A DNA stretch of 64,000 nt from an uncultured Bradyrhizobium sp. (GCF_936943645.1 NZ_CAKZJO010000083.1:90042-154041), one strand, 5' to 3'. Numbered from the stretch's first letter, positions 8,561 through 16,725 are shown. Notes: a model not told the origin generated them from the sequence alone. A program made the numbers and translations.

Positions 8561-8701
8561 CGTCATCCCGAGGTGCGAGTGGCGCGGTGCATTGCACCGC
8601 GCCGGGAGCCTCGAAGGATGGACGGCCCGGATGCAGCCACGGCAAGAGCGGGGCTGTCGCCCTTCGAGGGCCGCTGAAGAAGCGGCCACCCCAGGGTGAC
8701 G
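8561..8701. repeat. Dispersed palindromic intergenic element
   Basis: The element is bounded by CGTCATCCCGAGG and CCAGGGTGACG and has inner complementary pieces (GCCTCGAAGG and CCCTTCGAGGGC). It resembles the short non-coding palindromic elements scattered in Bradyrhizobium genomes (from memory, not searched). No coding capacity is seen. It occupies the gap between the minC promoter and the end of the solute-binding protein gene. Confidence 0.6.
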
Positions 8702-8741
8702 AACGCTAAAGTATCGCTCGCAACGACGGGTAGAGAGTCCC

Positions 8742-9758
8742 CTACTTCTTCACCTTGCTCGCATCCATCTTGATCGCGGGATCCAGCATCTTGGTCGTGA
8801 ACGCCGTGCTCACATCGAACGGCTTCTCCATGCCGAGATAGGTCTGGACCAGCTCATAGTCCTTCTTCATCCGCTCGCCATCGATCCAGCCGAGACCCTT
8901 GGTCGTCGTGAACTCGTCCGTCATCAGGAACTTGATGCGCTCCCACTGGCGCTCCTGGTTTTCCTTGTCGAGGCCGGAGACCTGGTCGAGCAGCGCCTTC
9001 AGGCACGGCGTGGCGTCGGCGACGCAGGCCGCAAAGGCCTTCTGCGTGACGCGCACGAACTCCTCGACCACCTTCGGATTCTTCTGAAGATAGGCGCCGT
9101 TGACGATCAGCGAGTTGCCGTAAGGATTGAGCCCGATGTCCTTCCAGTTGACGTAGCCGAGATCCTGGCCGAACTCGATCACCTTCAGATCGTGCTCGTT
9201 GTAGAAGTCGCTGATGATGTCGACGGTGTGACTCTTCAGCGCCGCGATCTTCGCGGTCGGACCGACATTGACGAAGCCGACGGAGTCGGGCGCGAGCCCT
9301 GCGGCCTTGGCGAAGGCCGGCCACATCACGCGCGAGGCGTCCCCGGGCGGATTGCCGATCTTGTGGCCGGCGAAATCCTTGACGCCGTTCACGCCATAGC
9401 TCTTCAGCCAGTAGAAGGTCTGTCCGGTATTGGCGTAGACGCTCATCACCGCGACCGTGTCGGCGCCCTTGCTCTTGGCCACCAGCATGGTGGCGAGATC
9501 GGCGACGCCGAAGGGCGAGCCGCCGGAGCCGACCTTGGCGGCAGAGACGCCCGAGCCCTTGCCTGTCTCGATGGTGAGGTCGATGCCGGCCTTCTCGTAC
9601 CAGCCTTGCGCCTTGGCGTAATAATAGGGCGAGTGATCGGCCGTCGGCGTCCAGTTCAGGATCAGGTTGACGGCCTCTCCCGCCTGCGCGGGCACCGCGG
9701 CCACGCCGAGCACCAGAGACAAGACCAGGGCCGAGCCCGCCGCCTGCAAACGCTTCAT
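8742..9758 (-). CDS. ABC transporter solute-binding protein, NMT1/THI5-like (SsuA/TauA/ThiY type)
   Basis: A 338-residue periplasmic binding protein. The signal peptide ends at AVPAQA. The mature start (VNLILNWTPTADHSPYYYAK) is typical of the NMT1/THI5-like family, which binds thiamine-pyrimidine precursors, sulfonates, nitrate or other small organics. ATG 9758 was chosen because AGGAGAG sits 7 bases upstream; the frame is open to 10013 but that extension overlaps the divergent TetR gene. It is transcribed away from the TetR gene and belongs functionally with the permease and ATPase at 10611-15085. The ligand cannot be predicted from sequence. Confidence 0.9.
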   Translation of the reverse strand: MKRLQAAGSALVLSLVLGVAAVPAQAGEAVNLILNWTPTADHSPYYYAKAQGWYEKAGIDLTIETGKGSGVSAAKVGSGGSPFGVADLATMLVAKSKGADTVAVMSVYANTGQTFYWLKSYGVNGVKDFAGHKIGNPPGDASRVMWPAFAKAAGLAPDSVGFVNVGPTAKIAALKSHTVDIISDFYNEHDLKVIEFGQDLGYVNWKDIGLNPYGNSLIVNGAYLQKNPKVVEEFVRVTQKAFAACVADATPCLKALLDQVSGLDKENQERQWERIKFLMTDEFTTTKGLGWIDGERMKKDYELVQTYLGMEKPFDVSTAFTTKMLDPAIKMDASKVKK

Positions 9759-9840
9759 CGCATCTCTCCTCATGCCAGCGACCCGGCTTGTCGCTCTGTC
9801 CCTGTGAGGATACCAATGCAACAAGCCCGCCCTCCACTTG

Positions 9841-9856
9841 TCAACTGTTTGGTTGG
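9841..9856. promoter_or_regulatory. Putative TetR operator 1 (TCAAC-N4-TGGTTG)
   Basis: Sequence TCAACTGTTTGGTTGG, two bases before the TetR start codon and 83 bp upstream of the divergent solute-binding protein gene. It shares TCAAC-N4-TGGTTG with operator 2 at 10507-10522, with identical spacing. Confidence 0.6.
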
Positions 9857-9858
9857 AA

Positions 9859-10506
9859 ATGCCCGCAAAACGATCTGGCGACACCGTGCCGCAGCGGCGC
9901 GACCCCGTCGCCACCCGCAAGAAACTGCTCACCGCGGCCCGCCAGGAGTTCGCCCGGCACGGCTTTGCCGGCGCCCGCGTCGACGAGATCGCCGAGCGCG
10001 CGGGCGTCAACAAGCAGCTCGTCTACCACTATTTCGGCGACAAGGACGCGCTCTACCTCGCCGTGCTCGAATGGGTCTATGAGGACATCCGCGAGCAGGA
10101 GCGCAAGCTCAATCTCGAAGGCCTGCCGCCGGAGAAGGCGATCCGCCGGCTGATCGAGGCTTCGTTCGACCATCTGGCCGCCAACCCTGATTTCATCGTG
10201 CTTTTGAACGACGAGAACCGCGGCGGCGCCCGCCATGTCCGCGGCTCGACGCGGCTGGAGGCGATGCATTCCCCCCTGGTGAAGAGCGTCTCCCACATCC
10301 TCAACGAAGGCGTGCGCGCGGGCATGTTCCGCAAGGGGATCGATCCGGTCCAGCTCTATATCTCCATTGCGGGCCTCAGCTATTTCTTCTTCTCCAACAC
10401 CCCGACGCTGTCGGCGATCTTCGGCAAGGACCTGTCGAGCCGCACCGCACGCCGCGCCCGCCGCCGGCATGTCGCCGACCTGGTGCTGCAGTCGCTCCGG
10501 CCCTAA
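9859..10506 (+). CDS. TetR/AcrR family transcriptional regulator
   Basis: A 215-residue regulator with an N-terminal helix-turn-helix: RKKLLTAARQEFARHGF, then VDEIAERAGVNKQLVYHYF, the classic TetR signature at about residues 18-60. The C-terminal ligand and dimerisation half resembles the TetR_C groups seen in rut-type and pyrimidine-catabolism regulators, but I cannot name the ligand. ATG 9859 (MPAKRSG) was preferred to 9838, which would swallow the operator. The gene sits between the solute-binding protein gene and the permease operon, with an operator on each side, so it likely controls itself and both transport units. Confidence 0.9.
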   Translation: MPAKRSGDTVPQRRDPVATRKKLLTAARQEFARHGFAGARVDEIAERAGVNKQLVYHYFGDKDALYLAVLEWVYEDIREQERKLNLEGLPPEKAIRRLIEASFDHLAANPDFIVLLNDENRGGARHVRGSTRLEAMHSPLVKSVSHILNEGVRAGMFRKGIDPVQLYISIAGLSYFFFSNTPTLSAIFGKDLSSRTARRARRRHVADLVLQSLRP

Positions 10507-10522
10507 TCAACCAACTGGTTGA
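10507..10522. promoter_or_regulatory. Putative TetR operator 2 (perfect 7-2-7 palindrome)
   Basis: TCAACCA-AC-TGGTTGA, a perfect inverted repeat starting directly after the TetR stop codon and about 90 bp upstream of the permease start. It matches operator 1 in the outer bases and spacing. Confidence 0.7.
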
Positions 10523-10610
10523 AAGTTTCCCCGAGGACGGCTAGGCTTGCGACTGACTGCTTGGGCTGACAATTTTGCGGCATCGCGGCCGCGCCAACAG
10601 GGAGCAATCG

Positions 10611-11381
10611 GTGGCAGCAGACAAGGCACGCGGCTGGCGCAGCTTTGCGATCATCCTGGTCGTGCACCTCGCCGTGCTCGTGCTCTGGCAGGTCGCGGTC
10701 GATGCCTTCCACGTGCCGAAATTCATCCTGCCCTCCCCGCTGGCGACCGTGCAGACCCTGGGGACCGCGAGCTACGCCTGGGGCGCCAACACGCTGGTGA
10801 CGGCGGTCGAGATCCTCGGCGGCTTCGCGCTCGGCGCCTTCGTCGGGGTGGCGCTGGCGGTGATCTTCAGCTGGGCACCGCTGCTCAGCCTCGTGCTGCT
10901 GCCGCTGTTCGTGACGCTGAACATGATCCCGAAAGTCGCGCTCGGCCCGCTCTTCATCGTCTGGTTCTCCTACGGCATCGTGCCGAACATCCTGATCGCC
11001 TTCAGCATCTGCTTCTTCCCGATCCTGCTCACCACCGCGCGCGGCCTGCGCGAGGTCGAGCCCGATCTGCTCGATCTCGTCAAATCGCTGCGCGGCTCGC
11101 GCTGGACGCTGTTCCGCAAGATCCAGCTGCCGGGATCGCTACCTTACGTGTTCTCCGGCATGAAGGTCGGCGCCATCCTGGCCGTCGCCGGCGCCATCGT
11201 CGGGGAGTTCATCGCTTCCGAGCGCGGGCTCGGCTACCTCATGATCCAGGTGCAGTCGGCACTCGACACGCCCGCGATGGTGATGGCGGTCGTGCTGCTG
11301 ACGCTGCTTGGGGTCGCTCTCTATGGCCTGGTGCTCGCCCTCGAACGCATGTTCGTCGTCGGCGACGCCAGACAGACCTGA
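10611..11381 (+). CDS. ABC transporter permease (SsuC/TauC type)
   Basis: A 256-residue inner-membrane permease with about six hydrophobic segments and the cytoplasmic coupling loop typical of binding-protein-dependent transporters (around GSRWTLFRKIQLPGSLPYVF, then G at the EAA-G position). The chosen start is GTG 10611 behind AGGGAG; a TTG at 10575 is in frame but has no ribosome-binding site. First gene of a five-gene operon (permease, epimerase-like, GNAT, DHDPS-like, ATPase) read away from operator 2. Confidence 0.9.
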   Translation: MAADKARGWRSFAIILVVHLAVLVLWQVAVDAFHVPKFILPSPLATVQTLGTASYAWGANTLVTAVEILGGFALGAFVGVALAVIFSWAPLLSLVLLPLFVTLNMIPKVALGPLFIVWFSYGIVPNILIAFSICFFPILLTTARGLREVEPDLLDLVKSLRGSRWTLFRKIQLPGSLPYVFSGMKVGAILAVAGAIVGEFIASERGLGYLMIQVQSALDTPAMVMAVVLLTLLGVALYGLVLALERMFVVGDARQT

Positions 11382-11407
11382 CAACGGCAGACCCGAGGAC
11401 CCAATCC

Positions 11408-12445
11408 ATGCTGCTTACCCGCGAGACCCTGCCGAAGACCATCCCCGACATCGCGGCCCTCGACGAGCTGCTGTGCCGGCCAACGCAGGCCCTGATCGAC
11501 GACCTCGGGAAGGTCGAGGGCGACATCATGATCCTCGGCGTCGGCGGCAAGATGGGTCCCACGCTGGCGGGCCTTGCGAAGGCTGCCGTGCCGGATCGCC
11601 GCGTCCTCGGCGTCGCCCGCTTCAGCGAGGCCGGCGTGAAGGACTGGCTGCACGCGCGCGGCGTCGAGACCATCAATTGCGACCTGATGGACGAGACAGC
11701 CATTCAGGCGCTGCCGAAGGCGCCCAACATCGTCTTCATGGCCGGTCGCAAGTTCGGCGCCGAGGGCGATCTGTCGCTGACCTGGGCCATGAACGCGCAC
11801 GTGCCGGCGCTGGTCGCGCAGGCCTTCCCGTCCTCGCGCATCGTGGCGTTCTCGACCGGCTGCGTCTATCCGTTCGTCCCCGTCGACGGCAAAGGCTCGA
11901 CCGAGGAGATGGCGCCGAACCCACCCGGTGAATACGCCCAGTCCTGCGTCGGTCGTGAGCGCATGTTCGAATATTTTTCGCGCAAGTTCGGAACGCCCGG
12001 CCGCCTGTTCCGCCTCAACTACGCGATCGACATGCGCTATGGCGTGCTGCACGACATCGCGACGAAAGTGCTGACGGGCGCGCCGATCGACGTGAGCCTC
12101 GGCCACGTCAATTTCATCTGGCAGGGCGATGCGTCGGCGCAGGCGCTGCGCTGTCTCGCCCATTGCACGTCGCCGACCTCGCCGATCAATGTCAGCGGCC
12201 ACGAGATCCTGGCGGTGCGCGATCTCGCCCAGAAGTTCGGGGCAAGGTTCGGCCGCGCGCCGGTGCTGACGGGCAAGGAGGAGCCGACGGCGTGGCTGAC
12301 CGACACGTCAAAGGCGGTCGCGATGTTCGGCCTTCCGGTCGTCGATACCGAGCAGTTGATCGCCTGGACCGCGGACTGGGTCTCCCGCGCCATGCCGAGC
12401 CTCGGCAAGCCCACCAAATACGAGGTGCGCGATGGCCGTTACTGA
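11408..12445 (+). CDS. NAD-dependent epimerase/dehydratase family protein with altered YxxxK motif
   Basis: A 345-residue extended-SDR (Rossmann) protein. The nucleotide-binding GxxGxxG motif is GVGGKMG (residues 44-50). A catalytic-type Ser/Thr lies in FSTGCVYPF and the Tyr in EYAQSC (Tyr176). The Lys that normally lies four residues after Tyr is Cys180 here, so the standard SDR proton relay is missing or rebuilt. The start at 11408 has GAGG upstream. A much longer open frame begins at 10547, but it overlaps the permease and is not coding. The next gene overlaps its end by 14 bases. Substrate unknown; context suggests modification of the imported compound. Confidence 0.85.
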   Translation: MLLTRETLPKTIPDIAALDELLCRPTQALIDDLGKVEGDIMILGVGGKMGPTLAGLAKAAVPDRRVLGVARFSEAGVKDWLHARGVETINCDLMDETAIQALPKAPNIVFMAGRKFGAEGDLSLTWAMNAHVPALVAQAFPSSRIVAFSTGCVYPFVPVDGKGSTEEMAPNPPGEYAQSCVGRERMFEYFSRKFGTPGRLFRLNYAIDMRYGVLHDIATKVLTGAPIDVSLGHVNFIWQGDASAQALRCLAHCTSPTSPINVSGHEILAVRDLAQKFGARFGRAPVLTGKEEPTAWLTDTSKAVAMFGLPVVDTEQLIAWTADWVSRAMPSLGKPTKYEVRDGRY

Positions 12446-13253
12446 CGGTGCGCCCATCCTCAAGCTCGGCACCGACGACGCGATCGCGGGGCTCGCGCTG
12501 TCGACGGAAGCGCACTGGAACCAGACCGAGGAGGATTGGCGCATCTTCCTGCGCGACGGCATCGTGTTCGGCATTCGTGACCGCATGCGGCTGGTCGCAA
12601 CTGCAGCACTGCTGCCCTATTCCGGCAACAACGCCTGGATCAGCATGGTGCTGGTCTCAGGCACGCACCGCCGCCGCGGCCTCGCCACGCGCCTCGTCGA
12701 TGCCTGCCTCGAAACCGCACGCCAGAACGGCCTGACGAGCTGGCTCGACGCCACGCCCGACGGCGCGACCGTCTACGGGCCATTGGGGTTCACGCCGACC
12801 CTGCAATTGCGCCGCCTGAAGCTGGCGAAGCCTGCGCGAGCCGAAGCGCCGCCATTGTCATCCGCGACCCTGGAAGCGCTGCGCGTGCGGGACCAGCGCG
12901 CCACCGGTTTCGATCGGACCGCCCTCCTCGAAGCCTTCGCACAGCGCTACGGCTCGCGCATCGTCGCCGCGAACGGTGCCATCGCGCTGGTTCGCGACGG
13001 CAGAACCGCCCGCCATATCGGGCCGCTGCTCGCCGATAATGCCGCGACAGCACTGGCCTTGCTCGAGGCGATCATGCGCTCCGAGACCGGCCCGCTCCTG
13101 CTCGACGCCGTCGCATCGCAACATGCCTTCCTGGAAGGACTGACCACCGCCGGCTGGACCATCGAGCGGCCGTTCCAGCGCATGCGGTTCGGGCCCGCCA
13201 CCGTCACGGCCGAGGACCTGCCATTCGCCGTCGCCGGCCCCGAATTCGGATAG
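12432..13253 (+). CDS. GNAT family N-acetyltransferase
   Basis: A 273-residue two-part protein. The N-terminal half is a GNAT domain; the acetyl-CoA pyrophosphate loop is VLVSGTHRRRGLATRLV (about residues 73-90), followed by GLTSWLDATPDGATVYGPLGF. The C-terminal half (about 140-273) resembles the second domain found in YitH/Eis-like acetyltransferases, with a repeated beta-alpha layout. It overlaps the preceding gene by 14 bases and is followed after 6 bases by the DHDPS-like gene, so it is tightly coupled in the transport operon. A role in acetylating an amine on the imported substrate is inference. Confidence 0.85.
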   Translation: MAVTDGAPILKLGTDDAIAGLALSTEAHWNQTEEDWRIFLRDGIVFGIRDRMRLVATAALLPYSGNNAWISMVLVSGTHRRRGLATRLVDACLETARQNGLTSWLDATPDGATVYGPLGFTPTLQLRRLKLAKPARAEAPPLSSATLEALRVRDQRATGFDRTALLEAFAQRYGSRIVAANGAIALVRDGRTARHIGPLLADNAATALALLEAIMRSETGPLLLDAVASQHAFLEGLTTAGWTIERPFQRMRFGPATVTAEDLPFAVAGPEFG

Positions 13254-13259
13254 GACATC

Positions 13260-14315
13260 ATGCACCACAGCCAGATCAATGCCGACATCCGCAAGCTGAT
13301 CGCCGACGGCACCGTTCTGCCGGCCCATCCCCTCGCCCTCACCGCCGAGCGCCAGCTCGACAAGACGCATCAGCGCGCGCTGACGCGCTATTACATCGAC
13401 GCCGGCTCCGGCGGCCTTGCCGTCGGCGTTCACACGACGCAGTTCGCGATCCGCGATGTCGGCCTCTATCGTCCGGTACTGGAGCTTGCCGCCGAGACCG
13501 CAGCCAACTGGACCAGGCGCCCGCTGGCCATGGTCGCGGGCCTTGCGGGCCCGACCGCACAGGCAACCGCGGAGGCCCGTACCGCGCGCGACATCGGCTA
13601 TCACGCCGGGCTGCTCAGCCTCGCTGCGATGAAGAGCGCCTCCGAGGACGAGATCATCGCGCATTGCACGGTGGTGGCGGCCGAAATCCCGCTGGTTGGC
13701 TTCTATCTCCAGCCGGCCGTCGGCGGCGTGGTGCTGTCGAGCCGCTTCTGGCAGCGCTTCGCCGCGATCGACAATGTCGTCGCCATCAAGATCGCGCCGT
13801 TCAACCGCTACCGCACGCTCGATGTGCTGCGCGGCGTCGCGGCCGCCGGCGCGCTCGACCGTGTCGCGCTCTACACCGGCAATGACGATCACATCCTGCT
13901 CGACCTGATGCTGCCGTTCGACCTTCGCGACAAGGGTGTCACCACGCGCACCTATTTCAAGGGCGGCCTGCTCGGCCATTGGTCGGTGTGGACCGCAAGC
14001 GCCATAAAACAGTTCGAGCGCTGCAAGGCGGCGCGGCACAAGGACAGCGTGCCGGCAGACCTACTTGCGCTCGATGCCCGCGTCACCGATTGCAACAGCG
14101 CCTTCTTCGACGTCGCCAACAATTTTCACGGCTGCATCGCCGGCTGCCACGAAGTGTTGCGGCGCCAGGGCCTGATGAAAGGCTTGTGGTGCCTCGACCC
14201 GAACGAGGGCCTCAGCCCCGGCCAGAACGAGGAGATCGACCGCGTCTATCGCGAGCATGCCGACCTCAGCGACGATACGTTCGTCGCCGCCAATTTGAGC
14301 AAATGGCTGGCATGA
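13260..14315 (+). CDS. Dihydrodipicolinate synthase/N-acetylneuraminate lyase family protein
   Basis: A 351-residue class I aldolase of the DHDPS/NAL superfamily. The Schiff-base lysine is Lys177 (VVAIKIAPF) and the partner tyrosine Tyr149 (VGFYLQPA), at the usual spacing. It is about 50 residues longer than typical DHDPS, with an extra C-terminal segment rich in Asn and Cys (DVANNFHGCIAGCHEVL). Family members condense or cleave pyruvate or keto-acid adducts; since DapA is usually encoded elsewhere, a catabolic lyase or dehydratase role is more likely. Its stop overlaps the ATPase start by 4 bases. Confidence 0.88.
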   Translation: MHHSQINADIRKLIADGTVLPAHPLALTAERQLDKTHQRALTRYYIDAGSGGLAVGVHTTQFAIRDVGLYRPVLELAAETAANWTRRPLAMVAGLAGPTAQATAEARTARDIGYHAGLLSLAAMKSASEDEIIAHCTVVAAEIPLVGFYLQPAVGGVVLSSRFWQRFAAIDNVVAIKIAPFNRYRTLDVLRGVAAAGALDRVALYTGNDDHILLDLMLPFDLRDKGVTTRTYFKGGLLGHWSVWTASAIKQFERCKAARHKDSVPADLLALDARVTDCNSAFFDVANNFHGCIAGCHEVLRRQGLMKGLWCLDPNEGLSPGQNEEIDRVYREHADLSDDTFVAANLSKWLA

Positions 14316-15085
14316 GCTCCGATCCCTTCATCAGCCTGCAAGGCGTGCGAAAGGTCTATCGCAGCGGCGGCGCTGAATTTCTGGCGGTGTCCGACGTCAC
14401 CATGGACGTCCAGGAAGGCGAGCTGGTGTCGCTGGTCGGCCCGTCCGGCTGCGGCAAGACCACGGTGATGAAGATCCTGGCCGGCCTGCACGGCGCCGAC
14501 GGCGGCACCGTGACGATAGGCAACGCCCAGAGCACGTTCGATCCGAGCCGCGACATCGGCATGGTGTTCCAGCAGGCCCTGCTCCTGAAGTGGCGCACCA
14601 TCCTCGACAACGTGCTGCTACCGGCCGAGATCGTGGGACTGCCGATCAAGGCCGCGCGCGAGCGGGCGCGCGATTTGCTCAAGCTGGTCGGGCTTGCCGG
14701 CTACGAGCAGAAATATCCGCGAGAGCTCTCCGGCGGCATGCAGCAGCGCACCGCCATCGCGCGCGCCTTCATTCACGATCCCAAGCTGATCCTGATGGAC
14801 GAGCCGTTCGGCGCGCTGGATGCGCTGACGCGCGAGCAGATGAACCTGGAGATGCTGCGGATCTGGCGCGAAAGCGGCAAGACCATCATCTTCGTCACAC
14901 ACTCGATCCAGGAAGCGGTGTTCCTGTCGTCGCATTGCGCCGTGCTGACCGCGGGACCCGCGAAGATGGCCGACTATTTCCCGATCGACCTGCCCTTCCC
15001 GCGCGATCTGCCGCTCAAGACGACGGATGCGTTCGGCGCCTATGCGCGAAGGATCTACGAGAAGCTGGGCTTGGGGGCGGCCTGA
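14312..15085 (+). CDS. ABC transporter ATP-binding protein (SsuB/TauB type)
   Basis: A 257-residue ATPase with Walker A GPSGCGKTT (about 43-51), signature LSGGMQQR, Walker B LILMDEPFGALD and the switch histidine (FVTHS). The ATPase powers the permease at 10611 with the solute-binding protein at 8742. It is unusual that three enzyme genes lie between the permease and ATPase of one importer. Start ATG 14312 overlaps the preceding stop (ATGA); an ATG at 14303 in the same frame is an alternative. Confidence 0.93.
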   Translation: MSSDPFISLQGVRKVYRSGGAEFLAVSDVTMDVQEGELVSLVGPSGCGKTTVMKILAGLHGADGGTVTIGNAQSTFDPSRDIGMVFQQALLLKWRTILDNVLLPAEIVGLPIKAARERARDLLKLVGLAGYEQKYPRELSGGMQQRTAIARAFIHDPKLILMDEPFGALDALTREQMNLEMLRIWRESGKTIIFVTHSIQEAVFLSSHCAVLTAGPAKMADYFPIDLPFPRDLPLKTTDAFGAYARRIYEKLGLGAA

Positions 15086-15103
15086 GCCACTTGCTCACAA
15101 CCT

Positions 15104-15193
15104 GTAGGGTGGGCAAAGCGCAGCGTGCCCACCACCTGCCTTGATCACGACGAGATGGTGGGCACGGCGCAAAGGCGCCTTTGCCCACCCTAC
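15104..15193. repeat. 90-bp palindromic repeat, copy 1
   Basis: Outer arms GTAGGGTGGGCAAAG and CTTTGCCCACCCTAC form a perfect 15-bp inverted repeat. The inner arms are GTGCCCACCA and TGGTGGGCAC. The second copy at 52908-52997 has the same length and outer arms. It lies between convergent genes, where it might also act as a bidirectional terminator. Confidence 0.85.
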
Positions 15194-15233
15194 GAGAGCG
15201 CGACGCAATCGCGGCACCGCGCCCTCCTCGCGC

Positions 15234-16325
15234 TCAGGTCTTGTTGCGCGTCTTGCTGAGCAGGTAGTTGTCGTAGAAGTTTTCCGCGATCTGCGTATAG
15301 AACAGCAATTCCTTCATATACGCGTCGTGGCTTTCCTTGGTCCGCTTGAACAGGTCGCTCTTGGCGGCGAGCTCGTTCAGATGCTCCTGGGTCGCGTTGT
15401 AGCAGGCCTCCAGCACGGGCTGCGGGAATGCCTTCAGCTCCGCGCCATTGGCGATCAGCCGTTTCAGCGCGGCCGGATTCACGCTGTCGTATTTCTCGAG
15501 CATCCAGGCCCCGGCCGCCGATGCGGCCTGGTTGACGATGGCCTGGTAGTGCTTCGGCAGCGAGGCCCATTTCTCGTCGTTGACGACCATGTGCAGCATG
15601 GCACCGCCTTCCCACCAGCCGGGGAAGTAGTAATATTTGGCGACCTTCTGGAAGCCGAGCTTCTCGTCGTCATAGGGGCCGACGAACTCGACCGCGTCGA
15701 TCGTGCCCTTCTCCAGCGCCGGATAGATGTCGCCGCCCGCGATCTGCTGCGGCACGACGCCGAGCTTGGCCAGCACATGACCGCCCATGCCCGCGATGCG
15801 GAATTTCAGGCCCTTGAGGTCGTCGACGGTCTTGATCTCCTTGCGGAACCAGCCGCCCATCTGGGTGCCGGAATTGCCGCAAAGGATCGCGTGCGCCTTG
15901 AACGGCTTGAGCGCCTCGTTGGTGAGATCGGCGCCGCCGCCGAAGTGCCACCAGGATTCCTGGTGGCGATGATTCATGCCGAACGGCGCGCCGGTAGCAT
16001 AGGCCAGCGCCGGCTCCTTGCCGATGTAGAAATAGAGCGGGGTCTGCGCCATCTCCACCGATGAGGTGCTGACGGCATCGAGCGCCTGCAGGCCCGGCAC
16101 GATCTCGCCGGCGGCAAAGGTCTGGATCTGGAATTTGTTGTCGGTGGCCTCAGCAACATATTTAGCGAAGGTCTGCGCCGTGCCGTAGATGGTGTCGAGC
16201 GACTTCGGGAAGCTCGAGGTCAGGCGCCATTTGATCTCGGGCGCGCTTTGCGCGATCGCAGGTGCAGCAACCAGCGTCGTCGCGCCAGCGACTGCACCGC
16301 CCTTCAAGAATGTACGGCGTTTCAT
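15234..16325 (-). CDS. TRAP transporter solute-binding protein, DctP family
   Basis: A 363-residue binding protein with a Tat-type leader (MKRRTFLKGGAVAGATTLV, twin arginine) cut near AIAQ. The mature sequence (IKWRLTSSFPKSLDTIYG, and later FRIAGMGGHVLAKLG) matches the DctP family, especially the TakP-like group that binds 2-keto acids. Tat export suggests folding before export. No DctQ or DctM membrane subunits are nearby, so it is an orphan whose membrane partners must be elsewhere. The ligand is not certain. Confidence 0.9.
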   Translation of the reverse strand: MKRRTFLKGGAVAGATTLVAAPAIAQSAPEIKWRLTSSFPKSLDTIYGTAQTFAKYVAEATDNKFQIQTFAAGEIVPGLQALDAVSTSSVEMAQTPLYFYIGKEPALAYATGAPFGMNHRHQESWWHFGGGADLTNEALKPFKAHAILCGNSGTQMGGWFRKEIKTVDDLKGLKFRIAGMGGHVLAKLGVVPQQIAGGDIYPALEKGTIDAVEFVGPYDDEKLGFQKVAKYYYFPGWWEGGAMLHMVVNDEKWASLPKHYQAIVNQAASAAGAWMLEKYDSVNPAALKRLIANGAELKAFPQPVLEACYNATQEHLNELAAKSDLFKRTKESHDAYMKELLFYTQIAENFYDNYLLSKTRNKT

Positions 16326-16467
16326 GATGGCAATCTCCGTTGAATTCAGTTTTCAAACATATGGGTTTTGCGACGATGGTCTTCGCCGACCGTTTGCCCG
16401 TTCCTAAAGCAGAGTTCAAGATGCGACAGAACGGCCCGTAGCCGGGAGCCTGTGAGCTGAAGGCCCT

Positions 16468-16725
16468 TCAGAGCAGCTTCGCGCTCACGAACAGCGCACG
16501 CACCGCGTTGGTGGCCTGCACCGCCAGCATCGCGTTACCAGCAGCCCCTTCCAGGGCGGTGACGGCTTCATCATGCAGGGAGCGAAATTCCATCCACTCG
16601 ACCGACTTGAAGTTGGTGAGGAATTGGTAGGCCTGGCCGACAGTCGCGATCGCCAGCGTGTCACCGTTCAGCTTGATCTTGAACGTCGTACGCAGCGGGG
16701 TCGCAGAACTTGATGGATCACTCAT
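16468..16725 (-). CDS. DUF982-like small protein
   Basis: An 85-residue protein. The pattern of a beta strand (TLAIATVGQAYQFL), a 'W.......H.EA..AL.G' segment (here SVEWMEFRSLHDEAVTALEG) and a terminal helix (AVRALFVSAKLL) resembles DUF982, a rhizobial family of small proteins of unknown function. The start is ATG 16725. It stands alone between the TRAP binding protein and the DUF2778 gene. Confidence 0.65.
   Translation of the reverse strand: MSDPSSSATPLRTTFKIKLNGDTLAIATVGQAYQFLTNFKSVEWMEFRSLHDEAVTALEGAAGNAMLAVQATNAVRALFVSAKLL

Noticed and set aside
10547..12445. A 632-residue fusion starting upstream of the epimerase-like gene
   Set aside because: The first ~287 residues are arginine-rich shadow of the permease. 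The epimerase starts at 11408, behind its own ribosome-binding site.
12858..14039. A 393-residue minus-strand open frame
   Set aside because: It is antisense to the GNAT and DHDPS-like genes, which have conserved catalytic residues. Shadow frame.
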